The notes under the pieces: model-generated
Told to the model about the DNA's origin: nothing
Databases searched by the model: none
The model's input: only the letters and a program-made list of their open reading frames with translations
Assembly: GCA_045600205.1 (NCBI GenBank)
Contig: JAZRXM010000036.1
Coordinates: 1-38,286 of the forward strand
Length of the DNA: 38,286 nt
Direction: 5' to 3'
Source of the DNA: Firm-04 sp045600205
GTDB lineage: Bacteria; Bacillota; Clostridia; Oscillospirales; Ruminococcaceae
Program-made: the position numbers and the translations under genes
Shown: piece by piece, positions 8,236 through 17,307 of the stretch
Layout: each line of letters starts with the position of its first letter
How positions within the stretch are numbered: the stretch's first letter is position 1

Positions 8236-10665
8236 TCAATTTTCCTTCGCACGGGATATGACCTGCTTCAGCAGGGTCAAATCTATGGCGTTGATTGTTT
8301 GGCTGCCGTTCAAATCAGCATTTTCCGCCTGATTTTCGCGCAAATCCGTCTGTGCGAGTAAATATTTCGTAAGCAGTACCGCATCTGCAACGGAAACCGT
8401 TCCATCCAGATTCACATCGCCAAGAGCTGTTGACTGCTCAGCGGAAAGCACCTTGCTGACCGGAATCACCTGCGAAAGCCCGCTTGCCGAGGTCACGCGC
8501 ACGCTGTACGTACCGGGTACGGCAGCAAGATAGCTTTGCGCAGTCGCACCCGCAATCTCCTTGCCATCCATCAGCCACTGATACGCAGGGTCTTTCGCGG
8601 AAGTTTCCGTGTGCAGGAGAACGGAATCTCCCTCCGCGAGATAAACAGTCCGCTCTGCGGTATAGACCGTGAAGCCGCCTTGCAGCGTCACCGCTCCCGA
8701 TTTGATCTCGCCGCAGCTTGGCCAGTTCTCAATGCTCATATCCTGCAAAAACACTCGGATATACGAAAGATTTGTACCTTGCTGCAATCCCATCATATCG
8801 CCCATGGGAATACGGTATTCGCCTGCATCGTCGGTATATTTTACCATGGCACCTGCGTGAGAACCATTGTTGAAATAGGTTCCGCCGTTGCACGCCACGT
8901 AATACCAATACCATTTATCTTGGTCCGCATTTTGCAGCTGGATATTGTAAACAGGCGAAACAGCTTTGTTTTTCAACGAAAACGATACGTAGAAATAGTC
9001 CTCATCATTCCAGATGTATAGTTTTGCCCCGTCTGCATTTTCCGCAATCAGACGCTCCTCCGCAGATTCGGTCGGGGATATGATGCCATCCGTATAGCAG
9101 ATGCCCCCATAGGTATACAACGTTCCGTCTGACGCAGATACGTTGTTTTTGGCGTTGATTTGTCGAAATCCGTTATCACAGACTCCTGTTTCCTTGGCTG
9201 AAACCGAAAAACTGCCGAGGTAATTGGCTCCAATAGTAGCATTCCACGTATCTTCATTGGAAAAACGCACAGAACGCATGGAAATCTCCGAGGTTGCATT
9301 CTCACCCACGGAAAGTTTCAGATACACATTCCATTTTCCGCTTTCGATTCCACACGGAAGTTGCATTTTCAACTGATTGCTCGTTTTCGTACAGGATGCC
9401 CACTGACGGGAATCCAGATCGACCTGCGTGCGGTAGTAATTGCCGTCTTTTTCCAGTATCATCTCAGCTTTTTGTTTTCGAATCGGATTGGCAAAACCAG
9501 TGTTTTCCACGTCAAATGACACAGTCAGCGTACCGCCTTTTGGTACATCATCATTCAGCACACTCCGTCGCAGGCAAAAACGGTATCCCAGATGGTCCCG
9601 CATGAATTTCCACACATTTTCGCCGTAGTACGCACTGTTATCCACATTCGGGACATCATATTCCGCCCCGAAGGTATAGTCCTGATAAAGCGAATATATG
9701 TTGCTGTTGATATAGCTCAGATGTGTTTTGTACATCTCAGGAATGGCATTTTGCGGCAGATAGGTTTCAAACTGTTTGGTATATTCCAGATTGCCCGAAA
9801 ATTCACCGCCGTAATAGGAAGTCACCGACTGATGACTGAGCCATTCCGTTTCAATTTCACGGTTGATATAAGTGCCGAGGTCACTGGATGAGCCCATGTA
9901 TCCGTCATTATAGAGTCCGATACGTGCAGCACGACTTCCTTCCTCCGAATACCAGTCTGCAAGCTCGCTGTTGGAAATGCCTGCCCACGCCGAAAAAATG
10001 TTTGGTGTACGCACTGTCACGGGAATATCATCGGGCACTACATCCAGCCAAAGGTCCAGCAGCTTGGCTTTTGTGGCGGTATCAGTATATTTTCCGCCCC
10101 ATTGCTCGCCGTAGCAGCCCACCAGCCCCGACTCCACATACATCAGGATATCCTGATATTCCTCCAGCAGCCCGCTTTCCTTGATCTGCATCACATGAGA
10201 AACCATTTTGTCGTAAGTTGCAGGCTCAGGATTTTCGTGTCCGACCGCATCATAACGAAACCGAAGTGCAAGCGTACAGCCGTTTTTTCTTGCATTTGCA
10301 AATGTACCGCGCAAGCCCGCAAAAAAAGCATCATCCAACGGATAGTCCGTGCCCGTGCCGTCAATATTCTTGTCATTTTCATCGCGCTGACAGTTGACGC
10401 CCGATGAGAATGCACCGATATCAATAAACAGCAGTGCAAGCGCACCCGTCGGGCTCAGCACAGGCGTATCATTCGGCTTGCAGTTGTACCAGACCGTGGA
10501 AGTATATCCCATGCCCGGATTCAACAGCGTTTCCGTAGACTCCGCATAGGAAATCCCTGAATCATGAAATGTTTCCGCTGCGCCCGCCAAACACGGCATT
10601 GCAGATACGTAGCAAGTAATGGTCAGTACCGCTGCGGAGAACATTGCTGAAAATTGTTTGTTCAT
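8236..10665 (-). CDS. Cellulosomal DUF4874/DUF4832-type protein with Ig-like and dockerin domains
   Basis: A secreted protein of 809 residues. It has a signal peptide (1-30, ending near AGAA), then a region (~35-450) that I assign to the DUF4874-DUF4832 pair on the basis of the LLNPGMGY opening, the LALLFIDIGAF and CTLALRFRYDA strands, and the GCYGEQWGG motif. This pair folds like a glycoside-hydrolase barrel in the families known, but no activity can be claimed. A beta-rich module (~490-655) resembling a carbohydrate-binding domain follows, then an Ig-like domain (~660-735, YQWLMDGKEI) and a C-terminal dockerin (~745-805, loops GDVNLDGTV and ADLNGSQTI). Start at 10665 has a GGAGA site. Its promoter is consensus and diverges from that of the xylanase gene. 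Confidence 0.85.
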   Translation of the reverse strand: MNKQFSAMFSAAVLTITCYVSAMPCLAGAAETFHDSGISYAESTETLLNPGMGYTSTVWYNCKPNDTPVLSPTGALALLFIDIGAFSSGVNCQRDENDKNIDGTGTDYPLDDAFFAGLRGTFANARKNGCTLALRFRYDAVGHENPEPATYDKMVSHVMQIKESGLLEEYQDILMYVESGLVGCYGEQWGGKYTDTATKAKLLDLWLDVVPDDIPVTVRTPNIFSAWAGISNSELADWYSEEGSRAARIGLYNDGYMGSSSDLGTYINREIETEWLSHQSVTSYYGGEFSGNLEYTKQFETYLPQNAIPEMYKTHLSYINSNIYSLYQDYTFGAEYDVPNVDNSAYYGENVWKFMRDHLGYRFCLRRSVLNDDVPKGGTLTVSFDVENTGFANPIRKQKAEMILEKDGNYYRTQVDLDSRQWASCTKTSNQLKMQLPCGIESGKWNVYLKLSVGENATSEISMRSVRFSNEDTWNATIGANYLGSFSVSAKETGVCDNGFRQINAKNNVSASDGTLYTYGGICYTDGIISPTESAEERLIAENADGAKLYIWNDEDYFYVSFSLKNKAVSPVYNIQLQNADQDKWYWYYVACNGGTYFNNGSHAGAMVKYTDDAGEYRIPMGDMMGLQQGTNLSYIRVFLQDMSIENWPSCGEIKSGAVTLQGGFTVYTAERTVYLAEGDSVLLHTETSAKDPAYQWLMDGKEIAGATAQSYLAAVPGTYSVRVTSASGLSQVIPVSKVLSAEQSTALGDVNLDGTVSVADAVLLTKYLLAQTDLRENQAENADLNGSQTINAIDLTLLKQVISRAKEN

Positions 10666-10700
10666 CTCGATTTCTCCTTTCTAGTGCAATATTTTTGTTT

Positions 10701-10729
10701 ATTATACCATGATGCAGCGTGATTGTCAA
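10701..10729 (-). promoter_or_regulatory. Consensus promoter of the DUF4832-type dockerin gene
   Basis: On the minus strand, TTGACA (10729-10724) and TATAAT (10706-10701) are both perfect and are separated by 17 bp. The ~80 bp between this and the xylanase promoter are AT-rich and could hold shared regulation, but I see no clear operator. Confidence 0.9.
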
Positions 10730-10812
10730 CATAAAATCCACAAAGAATCCTTAAAATAAACGGAAATTTAAGAAAAATCGCAAAAAATGGTAAGCTGTCG
10801 CTGCAAAACGAC

Positions 10813-10842
10813 TTGACTTTCCTATTCCATTCGGGATATAAT
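10813..10842 (+). promoter_or_regulatory. Promoter of the GH10 xylanase gene
   Basis: TTGACT at 10813-10818, an 18-bp spacer and TATAAT at 10837-10842. Confidence 0.85.
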
Positions 10843-10901
10843 ACTGATGTCGGAGTATCGACAAAAAAGGAATAACCAAGCCAAAAAGAGGAGGATACCC
10901 A

Positions 10902-12791
10902 ATGAAAGCAACTACTCGCAAAGCTGCTTGTGCCATGGTCAGTGCGATGCTCGCACTGACCGCAATGCCGCTGAGCAGCTCCGTATCTGCTGAAACCACA
11001 GGTACCAAAGTCATCATCGACACTGATTTTGAGGACGGCGATGTTTCTCTGTTCTCCAACCGCGGCGGCGACGATACCACAGAGATCTCTTGTACAGAGG
11101 AAAGTGCCGTCAGCGGTACACACGCCCTGCTCGCAAGCGGCAGATCCGAATCCTGGAACGGACCCGCATTCCGTCTGGATGAACTCTGTGAGCCTTACAC
11201 CGAGTACTATCTGAGCGCATCGGTCAAGGGCAAGTGGTACACCAGCGCGACCCTCAGCTTCCAGTATACTGACGGCGACGGCGTCGTGCATTACGCTAAC
11301 CTCGTCCAGAACCTGAGCGGCAGCGATTGGCAGACCGTCAAGAACCAGAAAATCAGCTTCACGGACGATATGACTGACGTTTATGTATACTTCGAGGGCG
11401 GCAGCGATGACCTCTATATCGACGACTTCAAAATCGTAGAAGTACCTGCAATGCCGATCGAAACCGATCTTCCCTCGCTGAAGAATGTCTACGCAAATTA
11501 CTTCAAGATCGGTACCGCTCTGACACCTTCCGATATGAGCTCCAAGTCTTTCATGGATCTGGTCAACAAGCATTTCAGTGCAAGCATCACGGTCGGCAAC
11601 GAGCTGAAACCGGATTCTGTTCTGGCAAAAGATGCGACCCTCGCATACGTGGAAGAAACCGGCGATGACACCAATCCGCAGGTTTCCTTTGCAGCAGCAA
11701 AGCCCGTACTGAACTACTGCCAGAAGAACAACATCCCCGTCAGAGTCCACACACTGGTATGGCACAGCCAGACCCCTGTCTGGTTCTTCAAGGAGAACTT
11801 CGATGAGAGCGGCGACTGGGTATCTGAAGAAAAGATGCTCAAGCGTATGGAAAACTACATCAAGAATTACTTTGAAACCCTCGTGAAACTGTATCCGGAT
11901 GTTGATTTCTATGCCTGCGACGTTGTCAATGAGGCATGGAATGATCAGGGTACTCCCCGTTCCGCTTATCAGGACGGCAACTACGAAACCTCCTCTTGGG
12001 TCAAGGTGTTCGGCGACAACTCGTTCATCAAGTACGCTTTCACCTATGCAAGAAAGTACGCACCTAAGGGCTGCAAGCTGTTCTATAACGACTATAACGA
12101 GTACATGACCGGCAAAATGGAAGCTGTCCTCAAAATGGTCAATGAACTGAAAGCCGACAACCTCATCGACGGTATCGGTATGCAGTCCCACCTCGATGTC
12201 CGCTCCGGCAGCGATGCTTTCCCGTCCATCAGTATGTACGAAGCTGCTGTCAAGGCATACACCGGTACCGGTCTGGATGTTCAGGTCACCGAGCTGGATG
12301 CAACCATTCAGAGCTTCAATGACAACACATTCAAGGCACAGGCAAAGTATTACAGCGACCTGTTCGATGTCCTCGTAAAGTATTCCGATAAGATTTCCGC
12401 AGTCATTTTCTGGGGCGTCACCGATACCAACAGCTGGCGTGCATCCCAGAAGCCGCTGCTCTTTGATGACGAATACAAGGCAAAGCCCGCATTCGATTCC
12501 ATCATTGACGGTATTGAGTACACTGAGCCGAAGGTCACCACAACTACCACACCTGCTCCTGTTGTCACCACCACAACAACCGTTGGCACTGTTACTGCAA
12601 CCCTGCTTGGCGATGCAAACTGTGATGGCAAAGTCAGCATTGCAGACGCTGTACTGGTTTCCCGCTTCGCAAACGAAGATAAGGTTACCATTACCACAGA
12701 AGGTCGTGCAAATGCAGACGTTGATAAGGACGGCGCTTACACACTGGATGACGCAACCGCAATCATCAAGATTATTGCTCGTCTGGCTTGA
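10902..12791 (+). CDS. Cellulosomal endo-1,4-beta-xylanase (CBM22-GH10-dockerin)
   Basis: A secreted endoxylanase of 629 residues that cuts the xylan backbone with retention of configuration. Parts in order: signal peptide (1-30, cleavage near VSA); CBM22-like domain (~32-180, opening FEDGDVSLFSNRGG, closing LYIDDFKIVE); GH10 barrel (~195-535); a Thr-rich linker (~545-568); and a dockerin (~572-629, loops GDANCDGKV and ADVDKDGAY). GH10 hallmarks seen are VWHSQTP, the acid/base Glu344 in DVVNEAW and the nucleophile Glu464 in VTELDA. ATG at 10902 follows GAGGAGG. It has its own promoter and terminator. Linker composition and dockerin position are typical of Ruminococcus cellulosomal enzymes. 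Confidence 0.97.
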   Translation: MKATTRKAACAMVSAMLALTAMPLSSSVSAETTGTKVIIDTDFEDGDVSLFSNRGGDDTTEISCTEESAVSGTHALLASGRSESWNGPAFRLDELCEPYTEYYLSASVKGKWYTSATLSFQYTDGDGVVHYANLVQNLSGSDWQTVKNQKISFTDDMTDVYVYFEGGSDDLYIDDFKIVEVPAMPIETDLPSLKNVYANYFKIGTALTPSDMSSKSFMDLVNKHFSASITVGNELKPDSVLAKDATLAYVEETGDDTNPQVSFAAAKPVLNYCQKNNIPVRVHTLVWHSQTPVWFFKENFDESGDWVSEEKMLKRMENYIKNYFETLVKLYPDVDFYACDVVNEAWNDQGTPRSAYQDGNYETSSWVKVFGDNSFIKYAFTYARKYAPKGCKLFYNDYNEYMTGKMEAVLKMVNELKADNLIDGIGMQSHLDVRSGSDAFPSISMYEAAVKAYTGTGLDVQVTELDATIQSFNDNTFKAQAKYYSDLFDVLVKYSDKISAVIFWGVTDTNSWRASQKPLLFDDEYKAKPAFDSIIDGIEYTEPKVTTTTTPAPVVTTTTTVGTVTATLLGDANCDGKVSIADAVLVSRFANEDKVTITTEGRANADVDKDGAYTLDDATAIIKIIARLA

Positions 12792-12812
12792 GAACGTACT
12801 ACCATAAAAACG

Positions 12813-12852
12813 AACCCCCGAAAGCAGGTAAAACTACTTTCGGGGGTTTGTT
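12813..12852 (+). terminator. Terminator of the xylanase gene
   Basis: A perfect 12-bp stem (AACCCCCGAAAG at 12813-12824 with CTTTCGGGGGTT at 12837-12848) followed by TGTT. Confidence 0.85.
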
Positions 12853-12926
12853 CTGCAATCGGATTCCAAAAGTGAACCGTTTCTTTGACATAGGAAGGGC
12901 GCCCTCACAATCATTGACTCCTATAT

Positions 12927-12964
12927 CAAAAAACAGAGGTGCAGCCAATGGTCACACCTCTGTA
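12927..12964 (-). terminator. Terminator of the prfA-tsaC-coaE-aminopeptidase operon
   Basis: Read on the minus strand, ACAGAGGTG (12963-12955) pairs with CACCTCTGT (12941-12933) and a run of T follows. It lies directly behind the aminopeptidase stop. Confidence 0.85.
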
Positions 12965-12971
12965 GATCCGA

Positions 12972-14387
12972 TTATTTCGCCTGCTGGAATGCCGCAAATG
13001 CACGATACGCCTCATATACGTCAATTTTGCTGACCACTTCGAGCGGCGCGTGCATCGAGAGTACAGGCACACCGACATCGACCGTATCAATATTCAGGTT
13101 TGCAAGATAAGCAGCAACCGTGCCGCCGCCGCCGATATCCACCTTGCCAAGTTCACCCGTCTGCCAGATGACTTCCGCCTGATCCAGAAGCCCGCGTACT
13201 GCGCCCACAAATTCAGCAGACGCATCCGAAGAACCACTCTTTCCGCGTGCGCCGGTATACTTCATCATGCACACACCGTAGTTGAGATACGCACAGTTGC
13301 GGCGGTCGTTGACATCCGAGAAAGTCGGGTCAAATGCAGCAGTCACATCCGCGGAAAGGCACTGGGAATTTGCAAATACCGTGTGTGCCTGCGTACCAAA
13401 CGCATCCGCAAGATCTTTCATAAAGTCATGGAAATACGCAGAACAAAGACCGGTGTTGCCATCACTGCCGATTTCCTCTTTATCTGTCAGGATGCAAACA
13501 GCCGTGCGGGTCGGCTTTTTGGTATCCATGAGAGCTGCCAGTGCAGGGTATGCACAAACACGATCATCATGACCATATGCGCCGATCATGCTGCGGTCAA
13601 AGCCCAGATCACGCGCCTTGCCTGCGGGTACGACCTCCAACTCGGCAGAAAGAAAATCCGCCTCGGTAATGCCGTATTTTTCATTCAAAATCTGCAAAAC
13701 ACGCAGTTTCACGAGGTCTTTGCCATCCTCTGCGCGATAGGGGCGCGAACCGATCAGCAAATTCAGTTCCTCGCCTGCGATGCCCTGACTCAGTGTACGC
13801 TTGGACTGCTCCGTTGCAAGATGCGGAAGCAGATCGGTAATGCAGAAAATGGGGTCGCCCTCATCCTCGCCAACGGATACAACTGCCTTGGTGCCATCCT
13901 TTTTGACAACAACACCATGCAGTGCCATCGGAATCACTGTCCACTGATATTTCTTGATGCCGCCGTAATAATGTGTTTTGAACAGTGCCAACTCGTTATC
14001 TTCGTAAAGCGGTGACTGCTTCAGATCCAGACGCGGAGAGTCGATATGTGCTGCGGTCAGGCGGATGCCCTCCTCCAACGGACGGGTACCGATCACTGCT
14101 GCGACCAGTGCTTTTCCACGGTTGCTGACGTAAATCTTATCGCCAGCTTTGACCTGATCGCCGCGTTTCCATGCGCGGAAGCCCTTTTTCTCGAGCAGAG
14201 AAACAGCATAACCTGCCGCCTCACGCTCAGTTTTACCGTGATCCAGAAACGTCTTGTAACCCTCACAGAATGCATCTGCTGCCGCAATTTCCTTCTCATC
14301 GAGGGTCAGTGCGGCATTTTTGCGCTCCATGCAAAGCGATTTTCTCAATTCTTCAAGCTTTTTTGCTTCATCTGTTTTCTTTGCCAT
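12972..14387 (-). CDS. M18 family zinc aminopeptidase (aspartyl aminopeptidase-like)
   Basis: A cytosolic di-zinc aminopeptidase of 471 residues that removes N-terminal, often acidic, residues from peptides. Family motifs are clear: AAHIDSPRLDLK with the first His ligand near residue 125, DKEEIGSDGNTG with the catalytic Glu pair, ANSQCLSADV, and SMHAPLEVVSKID with the last His ligand near the C-terminus. I start it at ATG 14387: an upstream in-frame ATG at 14411 would place the strong AGGAGG site inside the gene, whereas this site sits correctly just before 14387. It is the last gene of a four-gene operon, 20 bp after coaE, and ends at a strong terminator. Confidence 0.93.
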   Translation of the reverse strand: MAKKTDEAKKLEELRKSLCMERKNAALTLDEKEIAAADAFCEGYKTFLDHGKTEREAAGYAVSLLEKKGFRAWKRGDQVKAGDKIYVSNRGKALVAAVIGTRPLEEGIRLTAAHIDSPRLDLKQSPLYEDNELALFKTHYYGGIKKYQWTVIPMALHGVVVKKDGTKAVVSVGEDEGDPIFCITDLLPHLATEQSKRTLSQGIAGEELNLLIGSRPYRAEDGKDLVKLRVLQILNEKYGITEADFLSAELEVVPAGKARDLGFDRSMIGAYGHDDRVCAYPALAALMDTKKPTRTAVCILTDKEEIGSDGNTGLCSAYFHDFMKDLADAFGTQAHTVFANSQCLSADVTAAFDPTFSDVNDRRNCAYLNYGVCMMKYTGARGKSGSSDASAEFVGAVRGLLDQAEVIWQTGELGKVDIGGGGTVAAYLANLNIDTVDVGVPVLSMHAPLEVVSKIDVYEAYRAFAAFQQAK

Positions 14388-14407
14388 AGTATGTTCCTCC
14401 TTTGGGC

Positions 14408-15070
14408 TCATTCGTGTTGAAACGTATCGTGCATACGGCGATATTCCTTGATTTTGTCAATTGCTTCGAGCGTAACCTCGCGGAGCAATGCTGCATCGCC
14501 GTTGTTGTAGATCACAAAATCCGAATGCGATTTGAAGTATTCTGCTGTTAACTGCGCATTCATACGATTTTCCGCCTGCTGTTCCGTCAGACCGTCCCGC
14601 GCAATGATACGTGCCTTGCGAATTTCAGGCTCTGCGAGGACCGACAGTACCAGCTGACAGAAATCATCTGCATGACTCTCAAAAAGCGTCGGTGCATCAA
14701 GCAGGATCCAGTTCTTGCCCTCCTGCGCACAACGACGAATCTCATGGAGAATTTCCTTTGTGATGTACGGGAACATAACGCTGCCGAGAATCTCGTTCTT
14801 GCAAGCGTCTGAAAATGCTATTTCTGCGACCTTTGCACGATTCATACTGCCGTCATCCAGCAGAATGTTCTCGCCAAAGCACTCACACAGTTCTTTCAGG
14901 CACGGCGATTGCGGCTCCACAACACGTCTGGCAACCAGATCCGCGTTGAGGATCTCAAATCCATTCTCCGCAAAAATCTCGCTGACGGTTGTTTTTCCTG
15001 CGCCGGTCTGACCCGTCAGACCAATGACGAGTACGTTTTCCGTTCCGTCTGTTTTCAATTCCTGATTCAA
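14408..15070 (-). CDS. coaE: Dephospho-CoA kinase
   Basis: Catalyses the last step of coenzyme A synthesis, phosphorylating the 3'-OH of the ribose of dephospho-CoA. The 220-residue protein has the P-loop GQTGAGKTT near residues 19-27, the following NADLVARRVV segment that replaces the usual DAD motif region, and the LLDAPTLFE lid/strand typical of CoaE. The only sensible start is TTG at 15070 with a GAGGTGAGG site; it overlaps the tsaC stop in the sequence TTGA, which implies translational coupling. No in-frame ATG exists before the P-loop. Confidence 0.94.
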   Translation of the reverse strand: MNQELKTDGTENVLVIGLTGQTGAGKTTVSEIFAENGFEILNADLVARRVVEPQSPCLKELCECFGENILLDDGSMNRAKVAEIAFSDACKNEILGSVMFPYITKEILHEIRRCAQEGKNWILLDAPTLFESHADDFCQLVLSVLAEPEIRKARIIARDGLTEQQAENRMNAQLTAEYFKSHSDFVIYNNGDAALLREVTLEAIDKIKEYRRMHDTFQHE

Positions 15071-16083
15071 ACAGTCCTCACCTCGTATCCTGCGGCTCTG
15101 ATCAGCCGATTATAAACGGCAAGTCCGATGCCGTCGGTGCGCGGCGCACGCACATACACACATTTTGCGCCGATTTCGTCCAGTTCACGCAGTCTTGCAA
15201 AGAATGCAGCCGCCCGCTCCGCATCGGTGTCACCATAGGGAATGCAGCGGATACCCATTTTTTCAAACTGCGGCACATCGGCATCAAACACCAGCGCGTA
15301 GACGCCTTCCGCCTGATGACATTTCATAAACTCCAGAAAATGCGCGGTTTCACCGTTCACCAGAATCACCTGTGCATTCGGAGCATAGTGTTTGTATTTC
15401 ATTCCCGGCGACCTTGCAGGCATATCGGGAGAAAGCTGCGCCAACACCGCCTCATCCACGATGACGTTTTTGGCGACAGTCTGTAAATTTTCAGGGGTGA
15501 TAAATCCGGGGCGCAAAATGCGTACCGTTTCCGCGTCATCCAGAATCACGACTGTGGATTCCACACCGCAAAGACAGCTTCCGCCCTCCACAATCGCAGG
15601 GATACGCCCATCCATATCTGCCATCATATGGGCAGACGTAGTGGGACTCGGGCTGCCCGAGCGATTGCCTGACGGTGCTGCGATCGGAACACCTGCTGCA
15701 CGAATCATCGCCTGTGCGATCGGATGTGCAGGGAAACGCACGCCCACGCTGTCCAGACCGCCTGCGGTTTCGGGCGGGATCTTCTCGGAGCGTGGCAGAA
15801 TGATCGTCAGGGGACCCGGCCAGAATTTCTCCGCGAGTTTCCGTGCCAGCGGCGGGATCTCCGTCACAAGCGCGTCCCAATCAGAGATATCTGCGATATG
15901 TACGATCAGCGGATTATCCGCAGGACGACCTTTTGCCGCAAATACCCGCAGCACCGCTTCGGGCTGGGTAGCATCGCAGCCAAGACCATAGACGGTTTCA
16001 GTCGGCATACCGACAGGCTGCCCCTCGCGGAGCAATTTTGCCGCATACTCGATTCCATCCTGACCAAGCAATAGAGTTTTCAT
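15067..16083 (-). CDS. tsaC: L-threonylcarbamoyladenylate synthase, Sua5 (long) form
   Basis: Makes threonylcarbamoyl-AMP from threonine, bicarbonate and ATP, the first step of the t6A modification at position 37 of ANN-decoding tRNAs. At 338 residues it is the two-domain Sua5 form: a YrdC/TsaC domain (~10-200, with PTETVYGLG, KGRPADNPLIVHI and SGNRSGSPSPT) joined to a C-terminal Sua5 domain (~230-335) by a linker that starts after RSPGMKYKHYAP. It lies 2 bp downstream of prfA and overlaps coaE, in an operon whose first two genes both concern translation fidelity. Confidence 0.95.
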   Translation of the reverse strand: MKTLLLGQDGIEYAAKLLREGQPVGMPTETVYGLGCDATQPEAVLRVFAAKGRPADNPLIVHIADISDWDALVTEIPPLARKLAEKFWPGPLTIILPRSEKIPPETAGGLDSVGVRFPAHPIAQAMIRAAGVPIAAPSGNRSGSPSPTTSAHMMADMDGRIPAIVEGGSCLCGVESTVVILDDAETVRILRPGFITPENLQTVAKNVIVDEAVLAQLSPDMPARSPGMKYKHYAPNAQVILVNGETAHFLEFMKCHQAEGVYALVFDADVPQFEKMGIRCIPYGDTDAERAAAFFARLRELDEIGAKCVYVRAPRTDGIGLAVYNRLIRAAGYEVRTV

Positions 16084-16085
16084 GC

Positions 16086-17171
16086 TTACGATTCTTCTTT
16101 CTGTCCTGCGAGAATTGCCGCCTGCTCTGCCGCAGACAGCGCATCGAGAACGGCATCCAGATCGCCGTTCATCACATCCTCCAGCCGATAGATCGACAGT
16201 CCGATTCTATGGTCCGTCAATCGGCTTTGCGGGAAATTATAGGTTCTGATTTTCTCGGAACGGTCACCCGAACCGACTTGTGCGCGGCGGTTCGATGCAA
16301 TTGCCGCATCTTGTTCCGCCTGCTTCTGCGCGTATAATCTCGCACGTAAAATGGACAGTGCTCTGTCCTTGTTTTTATACTGACTGCGTTCATCCTGACA
16401 TTCCACAACGGTACCCGTCGGGATATGCGTCACACGAATCGCAGATGATGTTTTGTTGATGTGCTGACCGCCTGCGCCGCTTGAACGGAACGTATCAATG
16501 CGCAGATCGTTCATGTCCAGCTCAAATTCAACTTCCTCGACCTCAGGCAATACGGCAACTGTCACCGTTGAAGTATGCACCCTGCCCTGAGATTCGGTTT
16601 CCGGCACGCGCTGTACACGATGTACGCCGCTTTCAAATTTCATGCGGGAATAGACATTTTCGCCCTCCAAGGAGAACGTGATTTCCTTGACGCCGCCGAG
16701 TTCGGTTTCATTGGCGTTGAGAATGGTCTGTTTCCAGCCGTGGCGGTCTGCGTACATGGAGTACATCCGATGGAGCGAATGTGCAAACAGTGCTGCTTCC
16801 TCGCCGCCCGCGCCGCCGCGAATCTCAACTATGACATTCCGGCTGTTATCGGGATCCTGCGGGAGCAAAAGACGCTGCAATTCCTCCTGCAAACGCGCCT
16901 GCTCTGCCTTTGCCTGCTCAGCTTCCTCCTGTGCCAGCGCACGGAATTCCGCGTCAATGCTGCGGTCAGAGAGCAATGCCCGTGTTTCTTCGAGCGTTTT
17001 CTCTGCCTGCTGCCAGAGCGCAAAGGTTTCCATCAGCGGGGTGAGCTGCTTGTACTCCTTCATCAGAGCAGCAAGCTTTTCGGGATTGCCTGCGATGCTG
17101 CTTTCCTGCAAATTTGCAGCTAATTCGTCATATTTTTGTTGTGCTGCATAGAGCTGCTCCAAAAACTGCAC
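16086..17171 (-). CDS. prfA: Peptide chain release factor 1
   Basis: Recognises UAA and UAG stop codons and triggers release of the finished peptide. The 361-residue protein has the normal RF1 length. The anticodon-like PxT motif is PET at residues 190-192 within RVPETESQGRVHTS, and the catalytic GGQ is at 234-236 in SGAGGQHINK. The start is GTG at 17171, with a GGAGGAAG site about nine bases upstream; the sequence MQFLEQLYAAQQKYDEL fits an RF1 N-terminus. First gene of the minus-strand operon with its own promoter. Confidence 0.97.
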   Translation of the reverse strand: MQFLEQLYAAQQKYDELAANLQESSIAGNPEKLAALMKEYKQLTPLMETFALWQQAEKTLEETRALLSDRSIDAEFRALAQEEAEQAKAEQARLQEELQRLLLPQDPDNSRNVIVEIRGGAGGEEAALFAHSLHRMYSMYADRHGWKQTILNANETELGGVKEITFSLEGENVYSRMKFESGVHRVQRVPETESQGRVHTSTVTVAVLPEVEEVEFELDMNDLRIDTFRSSGAGGQHINKTSSAIRVTHIPTGTVVECQDERSQYKNKDRALSILRARLYAQKQAEQDAAIASNRRAQVGSGDRSEKIRTYNFPQSRLTDHRIGLSIYRLEDVMNGDLDAVLDALSAAEQAAILAGQKEES

Positions 17172-17212
17172 CGTTTCTTCCTCCTCCCGCCGCTGATAAG
17201 GGCAATATCTCT

Positions 17213-17241
17213 ATTATAACCTCTTTTTCGAAAGATAGCAA
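17213..17241 (-). promoter_or_regulatory. Promoter of the prfA operon
   Basis: On the minus strand, TTGCTA (17241-17236), a 17-bp spacer and a perfect TATAAT (17218-17213). Confidence 0.75.
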
Positions 17242-17307
17242 GTGTTTTTTTCATTTTTTTGGAAATTTTATAGTGTTTTCTTCAAGATACGACAGATTTT
17301 CTCAGAT

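Noticed and set aside
10662..12191. A 509-codon open frame on the minus strand across the xylanase gene
   Set aside because: It is antisense to the conserved GH10 coding sequence and to its promoter, with no domain. A shadow of codon bias.
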